Shown piece after piece: positions 17,141 to 26,587 of a DNA stretch of 64,000 nt. Numbering within the stretch: the stretch's first letter is position 1; every line of letters begins with the position of its first letter. The notes under the pieces are model-generated. The model was not told the origin of the DNA. It saw nothing but the letters and a program-made list of their open reading frames with translations, and did no database searches. Origin of the DNA: Caryophanon tenue (GTDB lineage Bacteria; Bacillota; Bacilli; Bacillales_A; Planococcaceae); NCBI RefSeq assembly GCF_001700315.1, contig NZ_MASJ01000007.1, forward strand, positions 1 through 64,000, written 5' to 3'. Position numbers and translations under genes: made by a program.

Positions 17141-18040
17141 GTGAATATTGCGATTACAGGTGGTACGGGTTTAGTTGGACGCGCACTGACGCGACAACTG
17201 CAACAACACGGTCATGACGTTACTATTTTAACACGAGGTGAATCAAAAACAGAAGACGGCATTACGTATGTACAATACTTACAAGATGGGGCATCACCTG
17301 AAGATCATTTACAGCATATCGATGGCTTTGTGAACTTAGCAGGTGTGTCACTCAATAGCGGACGTTGGACAGAAGAAACGAAAACGGCTATTTATGAAAG
17401 TCGCATCGATGCAACTGAGGAAGTGTTGCGTATCATTCGCCATATGGAGAAGCCACCACACGTTTTAATTAATGCATCAGCAGTCGGCATTTATCCCCCA
17501 TCAAAAGTAAAGGAATACACGGAACAAGAAACTGCGTTATCCGATGACTTTTTAGGCACGACTGTACGTCACTGGGAAGCAACAGCGAATAAAGCAAGTG
17601 ACTACGGGGTACGTGTCGCGATGGCACGCTTTGGCGTAATTTTGCATAAAGACGCACAATCGCTACAACTCATGGCACTTCCTTATAAACTTGGCGTTGG
17701 TGGGCGTATCGGCAGTGGACAACAATGGCTCTCTTGGGTGCATGTAGACGATGTGGCACGTGCCATTTATTTCGCGATTGAGCAGGAGGAAATTGTCGGA
17801 CCATTTAATGTTGTCAGTCCACGACCAATGACGATGCAAGCATTCGGCGCTACGCTAGCACAAGTATTAACCTCTCCGCACTGGCTTCCTGTCCCCGAGT
17901 TTGCACTAAAGCTCGCACTTGGTGAAAAGAGCACACTCGTTGTCGACGGACAATTTGTACAACCAGACGTTTTACAAAAGCACGGCTTCCGCTTCCAATA
18001 CGAAGATGCGAAGCGCGCACTGCAACAAATATTTCATTAA
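17141..18040 (+). CDS. yfhF: YfhF, TIGR01777-type epimerase (SDR39U1)
   Basis: A 299-residue extended short-chain dehydrogenase. N-terminal GGTGLVGRALTRQL is the dinucleotide-binding loop; FVNLAGVSLNSGRW, NASAVGIYPP and FNVVSPRPMT are family hallmarks, and the C-terminal domain is DUF1731-like. Bacterial relatives are nucleoside-diphosphate-sugar epimerase homologues of unknown substrate. Starts at GTG 17141 with AAAGGGGTGG upstream. Followed by its own terminator. Confidence 0.9.
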   Translation: MNIAITGGTGLVGRALTRQLQQHGHDVTILTRGESKTEDGITYVQYLQDGASPEDHLQHIDGFVNLAGVSLNSGRWTEETKTAIYESRIDATEEVLRIIRHMEKPPHVLINASAVGIYPPSKVKEYTEQETALSDDFLGTTVRHWEATANKASDYGVRVAMARFGVILHKDAQSLQLMALPYKLGVGGRIGSGQQWLSWVHVDDVARAIYFAIEQEEIVGPFNVVSPRPMTMQAFGATLAQVLTSPHWLPVPEFALKLALGEKSTLVVDGQFVQPDVLQKHGFRFQYEDAKRALQQIFH

Positions 18041-18046
18041 TAGGCC

Positions 18047-18075
18047 AGGCTACGTTGTTTGACGTAGCCTTTTTT
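18047..18075 (+). terminator. Terminator of yfhF
   Basis: Stem AGGCTACGT / ACGTAGCCT followed by six T. Confidence 0.85.
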
Positions 18076-18118
18076 CAATGTATAATGATGAAATGACTAA
18101 AATGAAGGACGTGGCAAA

Positions 18119-19495
18119 ATGACGCAACAAACAACAATGGAAGTCGGTCAAAAGTTTCCATTAACAATTAAACGTCTTGGCATTAACGGTGAAGGGGTTG
18201 GCTTTTTTAAGCGCAACGTCGTTTTCGTAAAAGGTGCGCTTCCTGGAGAAGAAGTAACAGCACAAGTATCGAAAGTTTCACGTAATTTCGCTGAGGCTCA
18301 AATCGTAACAATTCGTAAAGCTTCACCATTCCGCCAAGAAGCACCGTGCCCTGTATATGAGCAATGTGGAGGTTGCCAATTACAGCATATGTCTTACGAA
18401 GGACAATTAAACGAAAAACGCGACATCGTAATGCAAGCACTTGAAAAATATGTACGTGATATCGCTGAAACGGCAGATGTTCGTCCAACACTTGGGATGG
18501 AAAACCCATGGAACTACCGCAATAAATCACAGTTCCAAGTACGCCAAGAAGGAAAGCGCGTATACGCAGGCTTATTCACAGAAGGCTCAAATAAACTATT
18601 AAATATTAATGACTGTCTTGTTCAAAAAGAAGTGACATCAAAAGTAACTGTTGCAACACGTAAAGCGTTACAAAAGCTTGGCATTTCGATTTATGACGGT
18701 AAAACATTAAACGGTTTAGTGCGTACAATTGTCGTACGTACAGGTGTCCGCACAGGTGAAACGCAAGTATGCTTAGTGACGACGCGCAATGAATTACCGA
18801 AAAAAGAGGAACTGCTAGAGCGTATTCGCAAAGTAGACCCTTCCATCGTCTCGATTACACAAAACGTCAATCGCGATAAAACATCACTTATTTTCGGTGA
18901 GGATACATTCACATTATGGGGCAAGGATACGATTCATGAGGAACTTGGTGAGTTAGCATTTGATTTATCATCTCGTGCATTCTTCCAGTTAAACCCGGAG
19001 CAAACAGTTCATTTATATGATGAAATTAAAAAAGCAGCTGCACTAACAGGTAAAGAATCGATCGTAGACGCTTACTGTGGTGTTGGGACAATCGGTCTTT
19101 GGTTAGCAAAAGATGCGAAGGAAGTACGTGGTATGGATATCGTGCCTGAATCTATTGATGATGCGAAGCAAAACGCGAAAGCACACGGCTTTGACCATGC
19201 TCGTTATTATACAGGTAAAGCAGAAGATTGGTTAGGTCGTTGGGCACGTTCAGGTTATGTACCTGATGTCATTACCGTTGACCCACCTCGTACTGGTTTA
19301 GATGACCGCTTTATTCAGTCTGTCTTAAAAATTAAACCGAAACGCTTTATTTACACATCTTGTAACCCATCAACATTAGCAAAAGATTTACAGCAATTAA
19401 CGAAATACTATGATGTTGAATACATTCAGCCAGTCGATATGTTCCCACAAACGGCACATGTTGAAGCAGTATGTAAGCTTGTCTTAAAAAAATAA
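18119..19495 (+). CDS. rlmCD: RlmCD, 23S rRNA m5U747/m5U1939 methyltransferase
   Basis: A 458-residue RumA-type enzyme that methylates uracils of 23S rRNA with SAM. N-terminal TRAM domain (to about 70), Cys cluster [14 protein letters not shown] for the 4Fe-4S centre, SAM motif [21 protein letters not shown] and the catalytic Cys in [12 protein letters not shown]. Ribosome site AAGGACGTGG lies upstream of ATG 18119. In B. subtilis YfjO is the dual-site enzyme, hence rlmCD. It is followed by repeat R2. Confidence 0.93.
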   Translation: MTQQTTMEVGQKFPLTIKRLGINGEGVGFFKRNVVFVKGALPGEEVTAQVSKVSRNFAEAQIVTIRKASPFRQEAPCPVYEQCGGCQLQHMSYEGQLNEKRDIVMQALEKYVRDIAETADVRPTLGMENPWNYRNKSQFQVRQEGKRVYAGLFTEGSNKLLNINDCLVQKEVTSKVTVATRKALQKLGISIYDGKTLNGLVRTIVVRTGVRTGETQVCLVTTRNELPKKEELLERIRKVDPSIVSITQNVNRDKTSLIFGEDTFTLWGKDTIHEELGELAFDLSSRAFFQLNPEQTVHLYDEIKKAAALTGKESIVDAYCGVGTIGLWLAKDAKEVRGMDIVPESIDDAKQNAKAHGFDHARYYTGKAEDWLGRWARSGYVPDVITVDPPRTGLDDRFIQSVLKIKPKRFIYTSCNPSTLAKDLQQLTKYYDVEYIQPVDMFPQTAHVEAVCKLVLKK

Positions 19496-19501
19496 ACATG
19501 T

Positions 19502-19812
19502 AAAAAAAGAGCATGGGACAAAAAGAAATATCCTTCAGCCATTAAGACGGCTGGAGGATATTTTTCTGCTTTTGGTGCTACTCCACATAGCGGACGCATT
19601 TCGCAGGCATGGCTTGAGGCAAACACGATGTTTGTCACATCTGCCCTGCCACACGACGTGGCGTTCTTGGCAGATGTTCCTCTTAGTAGTCTCAAGCACA
19701 TGCTTTTCCTGCAGAAGTCGCCGCTTGTGTCGGGACGCACCCGCAAATTCTTATCATCTCAATACACTTATTTTCATCAGAAATAGAGTTCTGTCCCAAT
19801 CTCTTCTTTTTT
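19502..19812. repeat. Nested-hairpin intergenic repeat, copy R2
   Basis: Full-length copy of about 310 bp. Left arm GAGCATGGGACAAAAA, right arm TTCTGTCCCAATCTC; next to the left arm ATATCCTTCAGCC / GGCTGGAGGATAT; then GGTGCTACTCCACATAGCGG pairs with CCGCTTGTGTCGGGACGCACC; the centre holds ACATCTGCC...GGCAGATGT around GCCAC...GTGGC. Sits between convergent rlmCD and the lipoprotein gene. Same element as R4 in opposite orientation. Short reading frames across it are not conserved as proteins in any convincing way. Confidence 0.85.
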
Positions 19813-20749
19813 ATTGCGTCGTAAGCCATGTTGCCGCACGTCGCAAAATATCAGCCCGTAACTCAACAAACTGTGGATAGTTATAAAAGAAGCGAATTTT
19901 GTCATCTACAATGCGGTCTGCTTGTGGATAAGTGGTTAGCACAAAATACGCAAAGGTTTCAGCAAAATCTTCTTCAATATTCACCATCGCATAATCGGAT
20001 ACAAACGAGTCCTCGGTGTAAAGTACATCGTCTGTTTCATAAAACTGTGTATAAAAATCATCTAAGTATGCCCCTGCTCGTATACAAACACCTTCTGACC
20101 AAAAACCTGCGCACTGTTCTTCTGACGCATAATAATCGACCTGATCGTCTCGCAATGACACAACATGCGAAAACTCATGCACATACGTAACCATTTTTTC
20201 AGATGCGATATACGGCTCCGTTTCATTTATACCTAATGTCCAGCGCGCTTCTACCTCTTCAGGATTATTCATATAAATATGCGCCAATGTGTCACTGCTT
20301 CGAAACACTTCAAACATATTAATATCAGTGCGCGCTTTTTCAGGAATGAGCCACGCAAAATCAAACCACATTGTCGCATGTCGGTCGAGCGTTTGCTGTG
20401 GCAAGTCTTTCGTGCTTTCCAGTAACTCCTCTGATAAATCAACATCATAGGTCGCAATTACTGTGAGTGGTCCTTCCTCAACATCTTCACCTAGTTCATC
20501 CGTTAACGAACCATATGTTATCGTTAAGTCTTTGACTAATTGATTGCCTCGTTCGATACAGCTCATATTGTTCGTACATTTTAGTGGCAACGCACAAATC
20601 ATTTCAGCTTCCAAATATTCTTCTGTTGGCGCACAATACGCTATGTCGTTTTCAATTGGAGAGGACGGTTCAGGCGTTGCCAATTCTTCTGCCGTACAAG
20701 CGGTTAAAAAAAGTACAAGCATACTTACACACACGATAAAATACTTCAA
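19811..20749 (-). CDS. Putative lipoprotein with HExxH zinc-metalloprotease motif
   Basis: A 312-residue secreted lipoprotein. The longest frame hides the true start: TTG 20749 lies seven bases after GGAGG and gives MKYFIVCVSMLVLFLTAC, a signal peptide ending in a lipobox LTAC. The mature part has two cysteine pairs near the N-terminus, then YVHEFSHVVSLRDD (HExxH, zinc ligands and catalytic Glu) and about 75 residues later EEDFAETFAYF, whose Glu could be the third zinc ligand, as in gluzincins related to anthrax lethal-factor-like peptidases. Family not recognised beyond that. It is monocistronic; a promoter (TTTACA-17-TATGTT on the minus strand) lies upstream. Confidence 0.7.
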   Translation of the reverse strand: MKYFIVCVSMLVLFLTACTAEELATPEPSSPIENDIAYCAPTEEYLEAEMICALPLKCTNNMSCIERGNQLVKDLTITYGSLTDELGEDVEEGPLTVIATYDVDLSEELLESTKDLPQQTLDRHATMWFDFAWLIPEKARTDINMFEVFRSSDTLAHIYMNNPEEVEARWTLGINETEPYIASEKMVTYVHEFSHVVSLRDDQVDYYASEEQCAGFWSEGVCIRAGAYLDDFYTQFYETDDVLYTEDSFVSDYAMVNIEEDFAETFAYFVLTTYPQADRIVDDKIRFFYNYPQFVELRADILRRAATWLTTQ

Positions 20750-20785
20750 TCCGCTCCCTCCATTTCTCAACATCCTATACATTTA

Positions 20786-20821
20786 ACATACGTTACAACA
20801 GCGTTACTGTAAATGTATAAT
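20786..20821. promoter_or_regulatory. Overlapping divergent promoters
   Basis: Plus strand: TATAAT at 20816-20821 with a weak -35 TTACAA 17 bases upstream, serving the TPR-like gene. Minus strand: TTTACA (in the same interval) with TATGTT 17 bases on, serving the lipoprotein gene. Shared bases suggest they may compete. Confidence 0.4.
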
Positions 20822-20882
20822 AAGATGTTATTTCTGAAAATTCATGGTATGCTAAAAACCAATGATTTAGGAGGTTTACACG

Positions 20883-21524
20883 ATGTCTACAGTAAATGAA
20901 TTACGCGAGAAAGCGATTTTATTTAAGCGCGAAGGGAAATACGATGAAGCGATTCAATGTTATTCTGACGCCTTAAAAGAAGATAACAGCTCATTTGATG
21001 CACTTCATACGTACTACGGCTTAGCGAAGATTGCTTATTTAAAAGACGACCCTAGCTATGCCATCCGCGCGTATTTGGCTGCGGTTCATTTAGAGCTATG
21101 TCATGTTGAAAAAGATATGGCAGCTGGTACAATGCCAGAGCAATTAAAAGAAGCATTACGTCAAATTCCGCAAGAAGCGGTTGTCCAATTACCGCATCCA
21201 GCAGCGGGTGTGCTTTATTTTGACCGTGATAAACCACGCCATGTGGCACACGCGTTTATGGACTTCAACGAGGAGTTTTTAGAAACAGAGCAAAATCGCA
21301 AATATGCACAAGCTTATAAAGCACAGTTGCGCGGCGACGATTCATATGAACAAGTGCTTGCTGAACAAGGTATTACTGATGAAGAAGTTCGTGCAGCAGA
21401 GTTTCAGTTTTATTGGCCGTTTGGCGCGCGTTTCTTTATGCAAAATGGCATTGACTGGTCACGCTTAAGCTCAACAAATGTTTTTGAAATTTACTTCGAA
21501 TCAGAAGAACGTACAATTCGCTAA
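20883..21524 (+). CDS. TPR-like hypothetical protein
   Basis: A 213-residue soluble protein. The first 65 residues look like one or two tetratricopeptide repeats (LREKAILFKREGKYDEAIQC, LAKIAYLKDDPSYAIRAYLA). The rest has no recognised domain; FNEEFLETEQNRKYAQAYKAQ and FQFYWPFGARFFMQNGIDW are distinctive. No signal or membrane segment. Ribosome site AGGAGG eight bases upstream. Monocistronic between divergent lipoprotein and convergent acetyltransferase genes. Function unknown; protein-protein contacts are likely from the TPR part. Confidence 0.7.
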   Translation: MSTVNELREKAILFKREGKYDEAIQCYSDALKEDNSSFDALHTYYGLAKIAYLKDDPSYAIRAYLAAVHLELCHVEKDMAAGTMPEQLKEALRQIPQEAVVQLPHPAAGVLYFDRDKPRHVAHAFMDFNEEFLETEQNRKYAQAYKAQLRGDDSYEQVLAEQGITDEEVRAAEFQFYWPFGARFFMQNGIDWSRLSSTNVFEIYFESEERTIR

Positions 21525-21529
21525 AAATA

Positions 21530-21760
21530 GGTGGCGTACAATGCAAACGATCATTGAGGCCAAATGCTATTTTTGATAAAAATGGATGCATTGAAATGAT
21601 AAAAACTCATTCGTGTGTTCCGATATAAGCGGCAACCGCAGTGGCAAAGCAGTTATGGCACGCTTCGTGTTTGCCTCACACATGCCTGCGAAACGTTTTC
21701 GCTATGCGGCGCACAAAGAATACCCTTCAGCATTCATCACTGCTGAAGGGTGTTTTTAGT
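21530..21760. repeat. Degenerate nested-hairpin repeat, copy R3
   Basis: Shares with R4, in the same orientation, GATAAAAA..GCATTGAAATGATAA, TGTGTTCCGATATAAGCGGC, TTCGTGTTTGCCTC, ATGCCTGCGAAACG and CGCTATGCGGCGCAC, and ends with a CCCTTCAGC / GCTGAAGGG hairpin plus T-run (21723-21756) that probably works as terminator. Outer TGGGACA arms are lost. Again between convergent genes. Confidence 0.7.
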
Positions 21761-21774
21761 ATCCAACGCTTAGG

Positions 21775-22275
21775 CTACTTTTCACATGTAAAGCCGTACG
21801 TATAAAGACGAATATGCTCATCGTCAATTACTGCATCTTGCACATCAATCGGATGCCCACCTAGCTTATCAAAAAAGGCTAAGCTTGCCGCATCATCAAC
21901 AACGCGTAAATAAATTTGCTGTGCACCTTTTTGTTGCATCAACTGTAAAAAATGTTCCATTAATTCGCGCCCATGTCCAAGACCATTATGCTCTGGTAAC
22001 ACATATAAACTAATTAACTCCGCTTCATACCCCGGATAATTTTCTTTTCGTACAAGTCCACCACTTACAAATCCAAGAATACGCCCATCCTTTTCAACGA
22101 CAAATGTGTGCAAATGTTCGTTGGCAACCGTATCTTCCCATAAATATGTACGCTTTTGTAATGATAAACTTTCTAAAAACTGCTCGCTCACATGCTCTGT
22201 ATATGTAGCGCGCCAGCAAGCAATTTGCAATGCTGCAATTGCTTCAGCATCTTGTGCAGTTGCTAATCGTATCAT
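21775..22275 (-). CDS. GNAT family N-acetyltransferase
   Basis: A 166-residue acetyl-CoA-dependent acetyltransferase. Motif A appears as LYVLPEHNGLGHGRELMEH; N-terminal IRLATAQDAEAIAALQ and C-terminal RVVDDAASLAFFDKLGG are typical of the family. Substrate unknown. The upstream ATG at 22284 abuts AAGGGGG with no spacer; ATG 22275 is nine bases from it and is preferred. Monocistronic. Confidence 0.85.
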   Translation of the reverse strand: MIRLATAQDAEAIAALQIACWRATYTEHVSEQFLESLSLQKRTYLWEDTVANEHLHTFVVEKDGRILGFVSGGLVRKENYPGYEAELISLYVLPEHNGLGHGRELMEHFLQLMQQKGAQQIYLRVVDDAASLAFFDKLGGHPIDVQDAVIDDEHIRLYTYGFTCEK

Positions 22276-22358
22276 TTGTTTCATCCCCCTTACGTATACT
22301 TTATTATTTCACTTATCGGAAGAAGTTGAAAACAAAAAATAGTCAAAAATCAAAATTT

Positions 22359-23603
22359 TTATTGCGTAGCGTATTCCGTTGCCATATAAAATGCTAATGT
22401 TGCTTGTATCGCTTCACCACGAACAACGCGTACATTATGCTGAATAAGCGTTGCTTCTAATGCGCTTAATACCGCTAATACATTTTCCTTTCGGCAGCTA
22501 TAGCCCATCGTACCGATACGCCAAATTTTGCCGTGGAGTGGACCAAATGACGAGGCAATTTCAACACCAAAATGCGTCAGTAAAAATTGGCGTACACGAT
22601 CACCATTCACACCTTCAGGAATTTGGATACACGTCACACACGTTAATGCATGTGTTTCTTCACCAAATAGTTCTAGCCCCATGGCGCGCAAGCCTTGCTG
22701 TAATGCTTGTGCATGATACGCATGTCGTGCAAAGCGCACTGGCAATGTTTCTTCAAGCGCTAAACGAACGCCCTCACGTAGCGCGTACAACATGGACGTA
22801 GATTCTGTATGATGATTTAAACGACGCGGGCTCCAATAATCCATTAACATCGCTAAATCAAAATAGTTCGTCGCGATTGGTGTAAACGTCGTCACATCAC
22901 ACAGATCGTCAGCAGTTGCAATGCCCTGCTCCACTTTTTTACGCGCTGTAATCACTTCGGCTACACGTTCATTAAATGTAATCGGCGCCATGCCTGCAGG
23001 TACTGACAAACATTTTTGCGTCCCACCAATACAGGCATCAATACACCATTCATCCACACGCACATCGACACCACCAATTGACGCAACCGCATCGACAACG
23101 AAAAATACGCCTTTCTCACGACAATACATACCGATTTCTTGTAATGGCTGCATACGTCCTGTCGATGTTTCGCCGTGTACACACGCGACAATTTTTGGCT
23201 CATGTAGCTGAATTGCGTCGATGACCAGTTGTGGCTCAAATACCTCTCCCCATTCACAATGCAGTTCAATCACTTCCGCACCGTAACGTTGTGCGATTTC
23301 AACAAGTAAGTGTCCAAAGCGTCCATAAATCGGCACAAGTACTTTATCACCTGGCTCAATTAAACTTGCCAGCACCGCTTCATTTCCAGCACGAGATGTA
23401 CCGTTAATCGGAAATGCCCACTGATTTTTCGTTTGAAATAGCGCGCGTAACATCTCCATCACTTCATTCATGATATGCGTAAAGCTTGGGTCAAACTGTC
23501 CAACAATCGGTGTCGCTAATGCACGTAATACACGCGGGTCTGCTTCTACCGGTCCTGGGGTCATAATTGTGCGCTGTGGCACGTTAATTGGTTGCCAAGT
23601 CAT
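22359..23603 (-). CDS. pucG: PucG-like (S)-ureidoglycine-glyoxylate aminotransferase
   Basis: A 414-residue class V PLP aminotransferase. In Bacillus PucG transfers the amino group of ureidoglycine to glyoxylate in purine/allantoin breakdown. Motifs: MTPGPVEADPRVLRAL, NGTSRAGNEAVLASLI (PLP phosphate), VDAVASIGGVDV with the PLP Asp, and GGTQKCLSVPAGM with the PLP Lys. ATG 23603 lies five bases after the pucF stop, with AAGGAG overlapping the end of pucF. Forms an operon with pucF and is divergent from pucR, which supports the ureide role over other alanine-glyoxylate transaminases. Confidence 0.87.
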   Translation of the reverse strand: MTWQPINVPQRTIMTPGPVEADPRVLRALATPIVGQFDPSFTHIMNEVMEMLRALFQTKNQWAFPINGTSRAGNEAVLASLIEPGDKVLVPIYGRFGHLLVEIAQRYGAEVIELHCEWGEVFEPQLVIDAIQLHEPKIVACVHGETSTGRMQPLQEIGMYCREKGVFFVVDAVASIGGVDVRVDEWCIDACIGGTQKCLSVPAGMAPITFNERVAEVITARKKVEQGIATADDLCDVTTFTPIATNYFDLAMLMDYWSPRRLNHHTESTSMLYALREGVRLALEETLPVRFARHAYHAQALQQGLRAMGLELFGEETHALTCVTCIQIPEGVNGDRVRQFLLTHFGVEIASSFGPLHGKIWRIGTMGYSCRKENVLAVLSALEATLIQHNVRVVRGEAIQATLAFYMATEYATQ

Positions 23604-23608
23604 CGTCC

Positions 23609-24829
23609 TCACTCCTTATAAGCTAATTCATACAAAATATGCGTTAACACTTCGACACCGCGCTGTAAATGCTCCGGTGTACTATATTCTTGCGGAGAAT
23701 GGCTAATGCCGTCCTTACTCGGGACGAAAATTAACGTCGTTGGCACATGTTCACCAAATACTTGCGCGTCATGACCTGCTCCGCTCAACATCTCCTTATA
23801 GGGAATGTGCTGTTGTTGTAAATATAACTTCAGTTGATCATTAACCTGCTTGTCCATTGCAACGGGTGCAACTTCTAACCATTGTTCAAAAATAATCGTC
23901 GCGCCCACATTTTTCGCCAATTGTTCCATGTTGAAAAATATTTTTTCACAAAACATCGCGATGGTAGCTTCATCATAATGGCGCACATCCAATGTAAACT
24001 TCACATCGTTCGCAATCACATTTGGTACATTCGGAAACGCTGTAATTTGTCCTGTTGTTGCGACGAAACCATCACCTACTTCATTGGCTGCGTCTGCACA
24101 TAATGAAATACATTGCGCTGCTATGACAAGCGCATCTTTACGATAATGCATCGGTGTTGTACCTGCGTGATTACTTTGTCCACCAATTGAGATCGTATAA
24201 CGGCGCTGCCCGACAATATATGACACAACCCCAATTTCTTTTTGTTCCTGCTCTAGCACTTGCCCTTGCTCAATATGCAACTCAACAAAGCGTACAATAT
24301 CTTTACGCTGTGCATCTTGCCCCCCCGTCACGCCACATGCTTGACGTGCTGACGCAAGCGAAACATCATCTGCATCTGTAATATTTTGCATCTGTGCTAA
24401 TTTATACTGTCCGGTAATACTACGCGAGCCCCAAAATGTTAATGGAAAGCGGCTGCCCTCCTCTTCACATAAAGACACAACTTCAAGTGTGCGCTTCGGT
24501 GCGCCGTACTGTCGTTTCAATTCACTTACCGCTAACAAACTTGCTAGTACACCGTATGCACCGTCTAATTTACCGCCGTTAATGACGGTATCAATATGCG
24601 AGCCCGTTAAAATCACTTCCTCTGGATAGACCGTTCCTTCACTGCGTGCAAACACATTGCCGACTGCGTCCATATTGACCGTTAGTTGCAATTCTTTCAT
24701 ACGTTGCTGTAAGGCTTGTTGTGCCTCTTGCCATGCCGGTGTATAAAGTAGCCTTGTGACGCCACGCTCTGCGGTTTCACCAAACTGTGCGAGCCAATCA
24801 ACATAGTTTTGAATCGTCGTTGTTATCAT
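23609..24829 (-). CDS. pucF: Allantoate amidohydrolase PucF/AllC (M20/hydantoinase-carbamoylase family)
   Basis: A 406-residue binuclear-metal amidohydrolase; in Bacillus it turns allantoate into ureidoglycine, the substrate of PucG. Metal and catalytic motifs: TGSHIDTVINGGKLDGAYGV, CEEEGSRFP, VELHIEQGQVLE, GQSNHAGTTPM, and SGAGHDAQV near the C-terminus. Related carbamoylases share these, but the operon with pucG and the divergent pucR favour allantoate. ATG 24829 is nine bases after GAGGTG (a GTG one codon earlier is also possible). Confidence 0.87.
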   Translation of the reverse strand: MITTTIQNYVDWLAQFGETAERGVTRLLYTPAWQEAQQALQQRMKELQLTVNMDAVGNVFARSEGTVYPEEVILTGSHIDTVINGGKLDGAYGVLASLLAVSELKRQYGAPKRTLEVVSLCEEEGSRFPLTFWGSRSITGQYKLAQMQNITDADDVSLASARQACGVTGGQDAQRKDIVRFVELHIEQGQVLEQEQKEIGVVSYIVGQRRYTISIGGQSNHAGTTPMHYRKDALVIAAQCISLCADAANEVGDGFVATTGQITAFPNVPNVIANDVKFTLDVRHYDEATIAMFCEKIFFNMEQLAKNVGATIIFEQWLEVAPVAMDKQVNDQLKLYLQQQHIPYKEMLSGAGHDAQVFGEHVPTTLIFVPSKDGISHSPQEYSTPEHLQRGVEVLTHILYELAYKE

Positions 24830-25000
24830 CACTACGTTCACCTCAACTTTTCTATGTAAGTTTTTGTAACTTATTTATGATATGTATTGTACGGTTTTTG
24901 GATGGAACGTTCATTGACACATATGCACAAAATTTTTAAATTAGTTGTATACATACGCTAAAAATAAATGATTTCTCAAATCCATTGGAGGTTATGTCAC

Positions 25001-26587
25001 ATGAATGTTGCTGAATTAATGACAGTTCCACAGTTTGAAACACTAGAAGTACTTGCGGGAAAAGAAGGCATTACGAAGGAAATTAGCACCGTTACAATGA
25101 TGGACGCGCCAGATATTATTCAGTTTTTAAAGCCTGGTGAATTACTGGTGACCACTGCGTACCATGTAAAAGATGATGAACAATCATTACTACAATTAAT
25201 TGAAGCGATGAGTACGATGAATTGCACAGCGCTTGCGATAAAAACAAAACGCTTTATGCAAGAAATCCCCCCAAAAGCATTGGCACTTGCCAATCAGCTC
25301 CACTTTCCGATTATTGAGTTACCACTTGATATGTCGCTCAATGAAATTGTGACGTATATTTTACGCTCCATGCTGAATGAACGGGAGTCTGAGCTGATGC
25401 TTGCGCTTGATACACATAAGCAATTTACACAAATGATTATGAAAGGTCGTAGCATCCAACAGCTTCTAAAGCAACTTTCCTCAATGATTGAAACACCTGT
25501 GCAGTTCGTCAATGAACATATGCATAGCATCGCTGCCTCTCACCCTGCCTACTACTTCGATGCGCACCAGCAGCGTCTAGCAAAAACAGAAACGCAACTA
25601 AGTTACATGGACTCCAAGAAGACATACACCTTTATTCCCGTACCAATCACTGAGCGAAATTGTGGCTTTTTAATTATTTCAACGAGCTTACACGACGAAC
25701 GTAAAGTCGATAAACTTGTGTGCGAGCAAGCCGCCAATGTATTATCATTTTTTTTAATGAAAGAATACGCTTTAAATCAACAAAAGCGCAATGCACGCAA
25801 TGACTTTTTCAGCAAGTTTTTAAATGGCACGTATTCATCAAAGGAAACAATTAGCCGGCTTGAAGAATTTTCATTAGCTGCCGCCAAGCCGTATGTGTGC
25901 ATTGTCGGACAAATCGACCGCATAAAAAGCACATTTAGTCATATGCAATCACAACGGCTAATGGATGATTTACTTGATTTTATCGAAAGCTATGTGTCGA
26001 TGCACACGCTCCCTATTCACTTCTTCAATCGAGAAATGCATAGTATTTTACTGATTGAAGCACCGCCGAACTGTGTGCGCGCCGGTGAATTTGTCGAGCC
26101 TTTTTTACGCGAGCTTCAGCACATTATTCAAACGCAATTTAAAGAAACGATGTCGTTCGGTGTCTCAAATGTGATGCGTAGTTTTTTACAATGTAAAGCA
26201 GGTGTCAAAGAAGCATCAGAAGCACTCGCAAAAGGAGAGCTTGCGCAAAAGACAAGCTATATTCAAATGTACGATGTTAAAGATATTACCGAGTTGCTGC
26301 ATTTAATTCCATATGAAAACTTACATGCATACTATGACCATACATTCCATGCGTTACAGGCGATTAAAAATAAAGATGAACGGGATTCATTATTTCAAAC
26401 GATTGGTGTGTATTTAGAAACACATTGTCAAATCGCTGAAACCGCAAAGCGTTTATTTATCCACCGTAACACTGTCGTCTATCGTCTTGAAAAATGTGAG
26501 GAGCTGCTTGGTCAATCTTTAAAAAGCCCTGAGCTGACACTTCAACTCCGTTTAGCGTTCCGCGTCAAGCAGCTACTTGAACTTTAA
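25001..26587 (+). CDS. pucR: PucR-family transcriptional regulator
   Basis: A 528-residue regulator. N-terminal PucR domain (about 1-125, VLAGKEGITKEISTVTMMDAPDI), a central GGDEF-like/CdaR region, and C-terminal HTH_30 (IGVYLETHCQIAETAKRLFIHRNTVVYRLEKCEELLG). B. subtilis PucR (531 aa) controls purine-degradation genes according to nitrogen supply and allantoin-type effectors. ATG 25001 follows TTGGAGGT by eight bases; the longer frame is rejected. It is divergent from pucFG with a 170-bp gap that should hold its operators, though I could not see a clear PucR box. Its stop overlaps that of the convergent oxidoreductase gene. Confidence 0.87.
   Translation: MNVAELMTVPQFETLEVLAGKEGITKEISTVTMMDAPDIIQFLKPGELLVTTAYHVKDDEQSLLQLIEAMSTMNCTALAIKTKRFMQEIPPKALALANQLHFPIIELPLDMSLNEIVTYILRSMLNERESELMLALDTHKQFTQMIMKGRSIQQLLKQLSSMIETPVQFVNEHMHSIAASHPAYYFDAHQQRLAKTETQLSYMDSKKTYTFIPVPITERNCGFLIISTSLHDERKVDKLVCEQAANVLSFFLMKEYALNQQKRNARNDFFSKFLNGTYSSKETISRLEEFSLAAAKPYVCIVGQIDRIKSTFSHMQSQRLMDDLLDFIESYVSMHTLPIHFFNREMHSILLIEAPPNCVRAGEFVEPFLRELQHIIQTQFKETMSFGVSNVMRSFLQCKAGVKEASEALAKGELAQKTSYIQMYDVKDITELLHLIPYENLHAYYDHTFHALQAIKNKDERDSLFQTIGVYLETHCQIAETAKRLFIHRNTVVYRLEKCEELLGQSLKSPELTLQLRLAFRVKQLLEL

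Noticed and set aside
22921-23211. Plus-strand frames opposite pucG and other large genes
   Set aside because: Typical shadow frames on the complementary strand of strong coding regions with no ribosome sites or known motifs.
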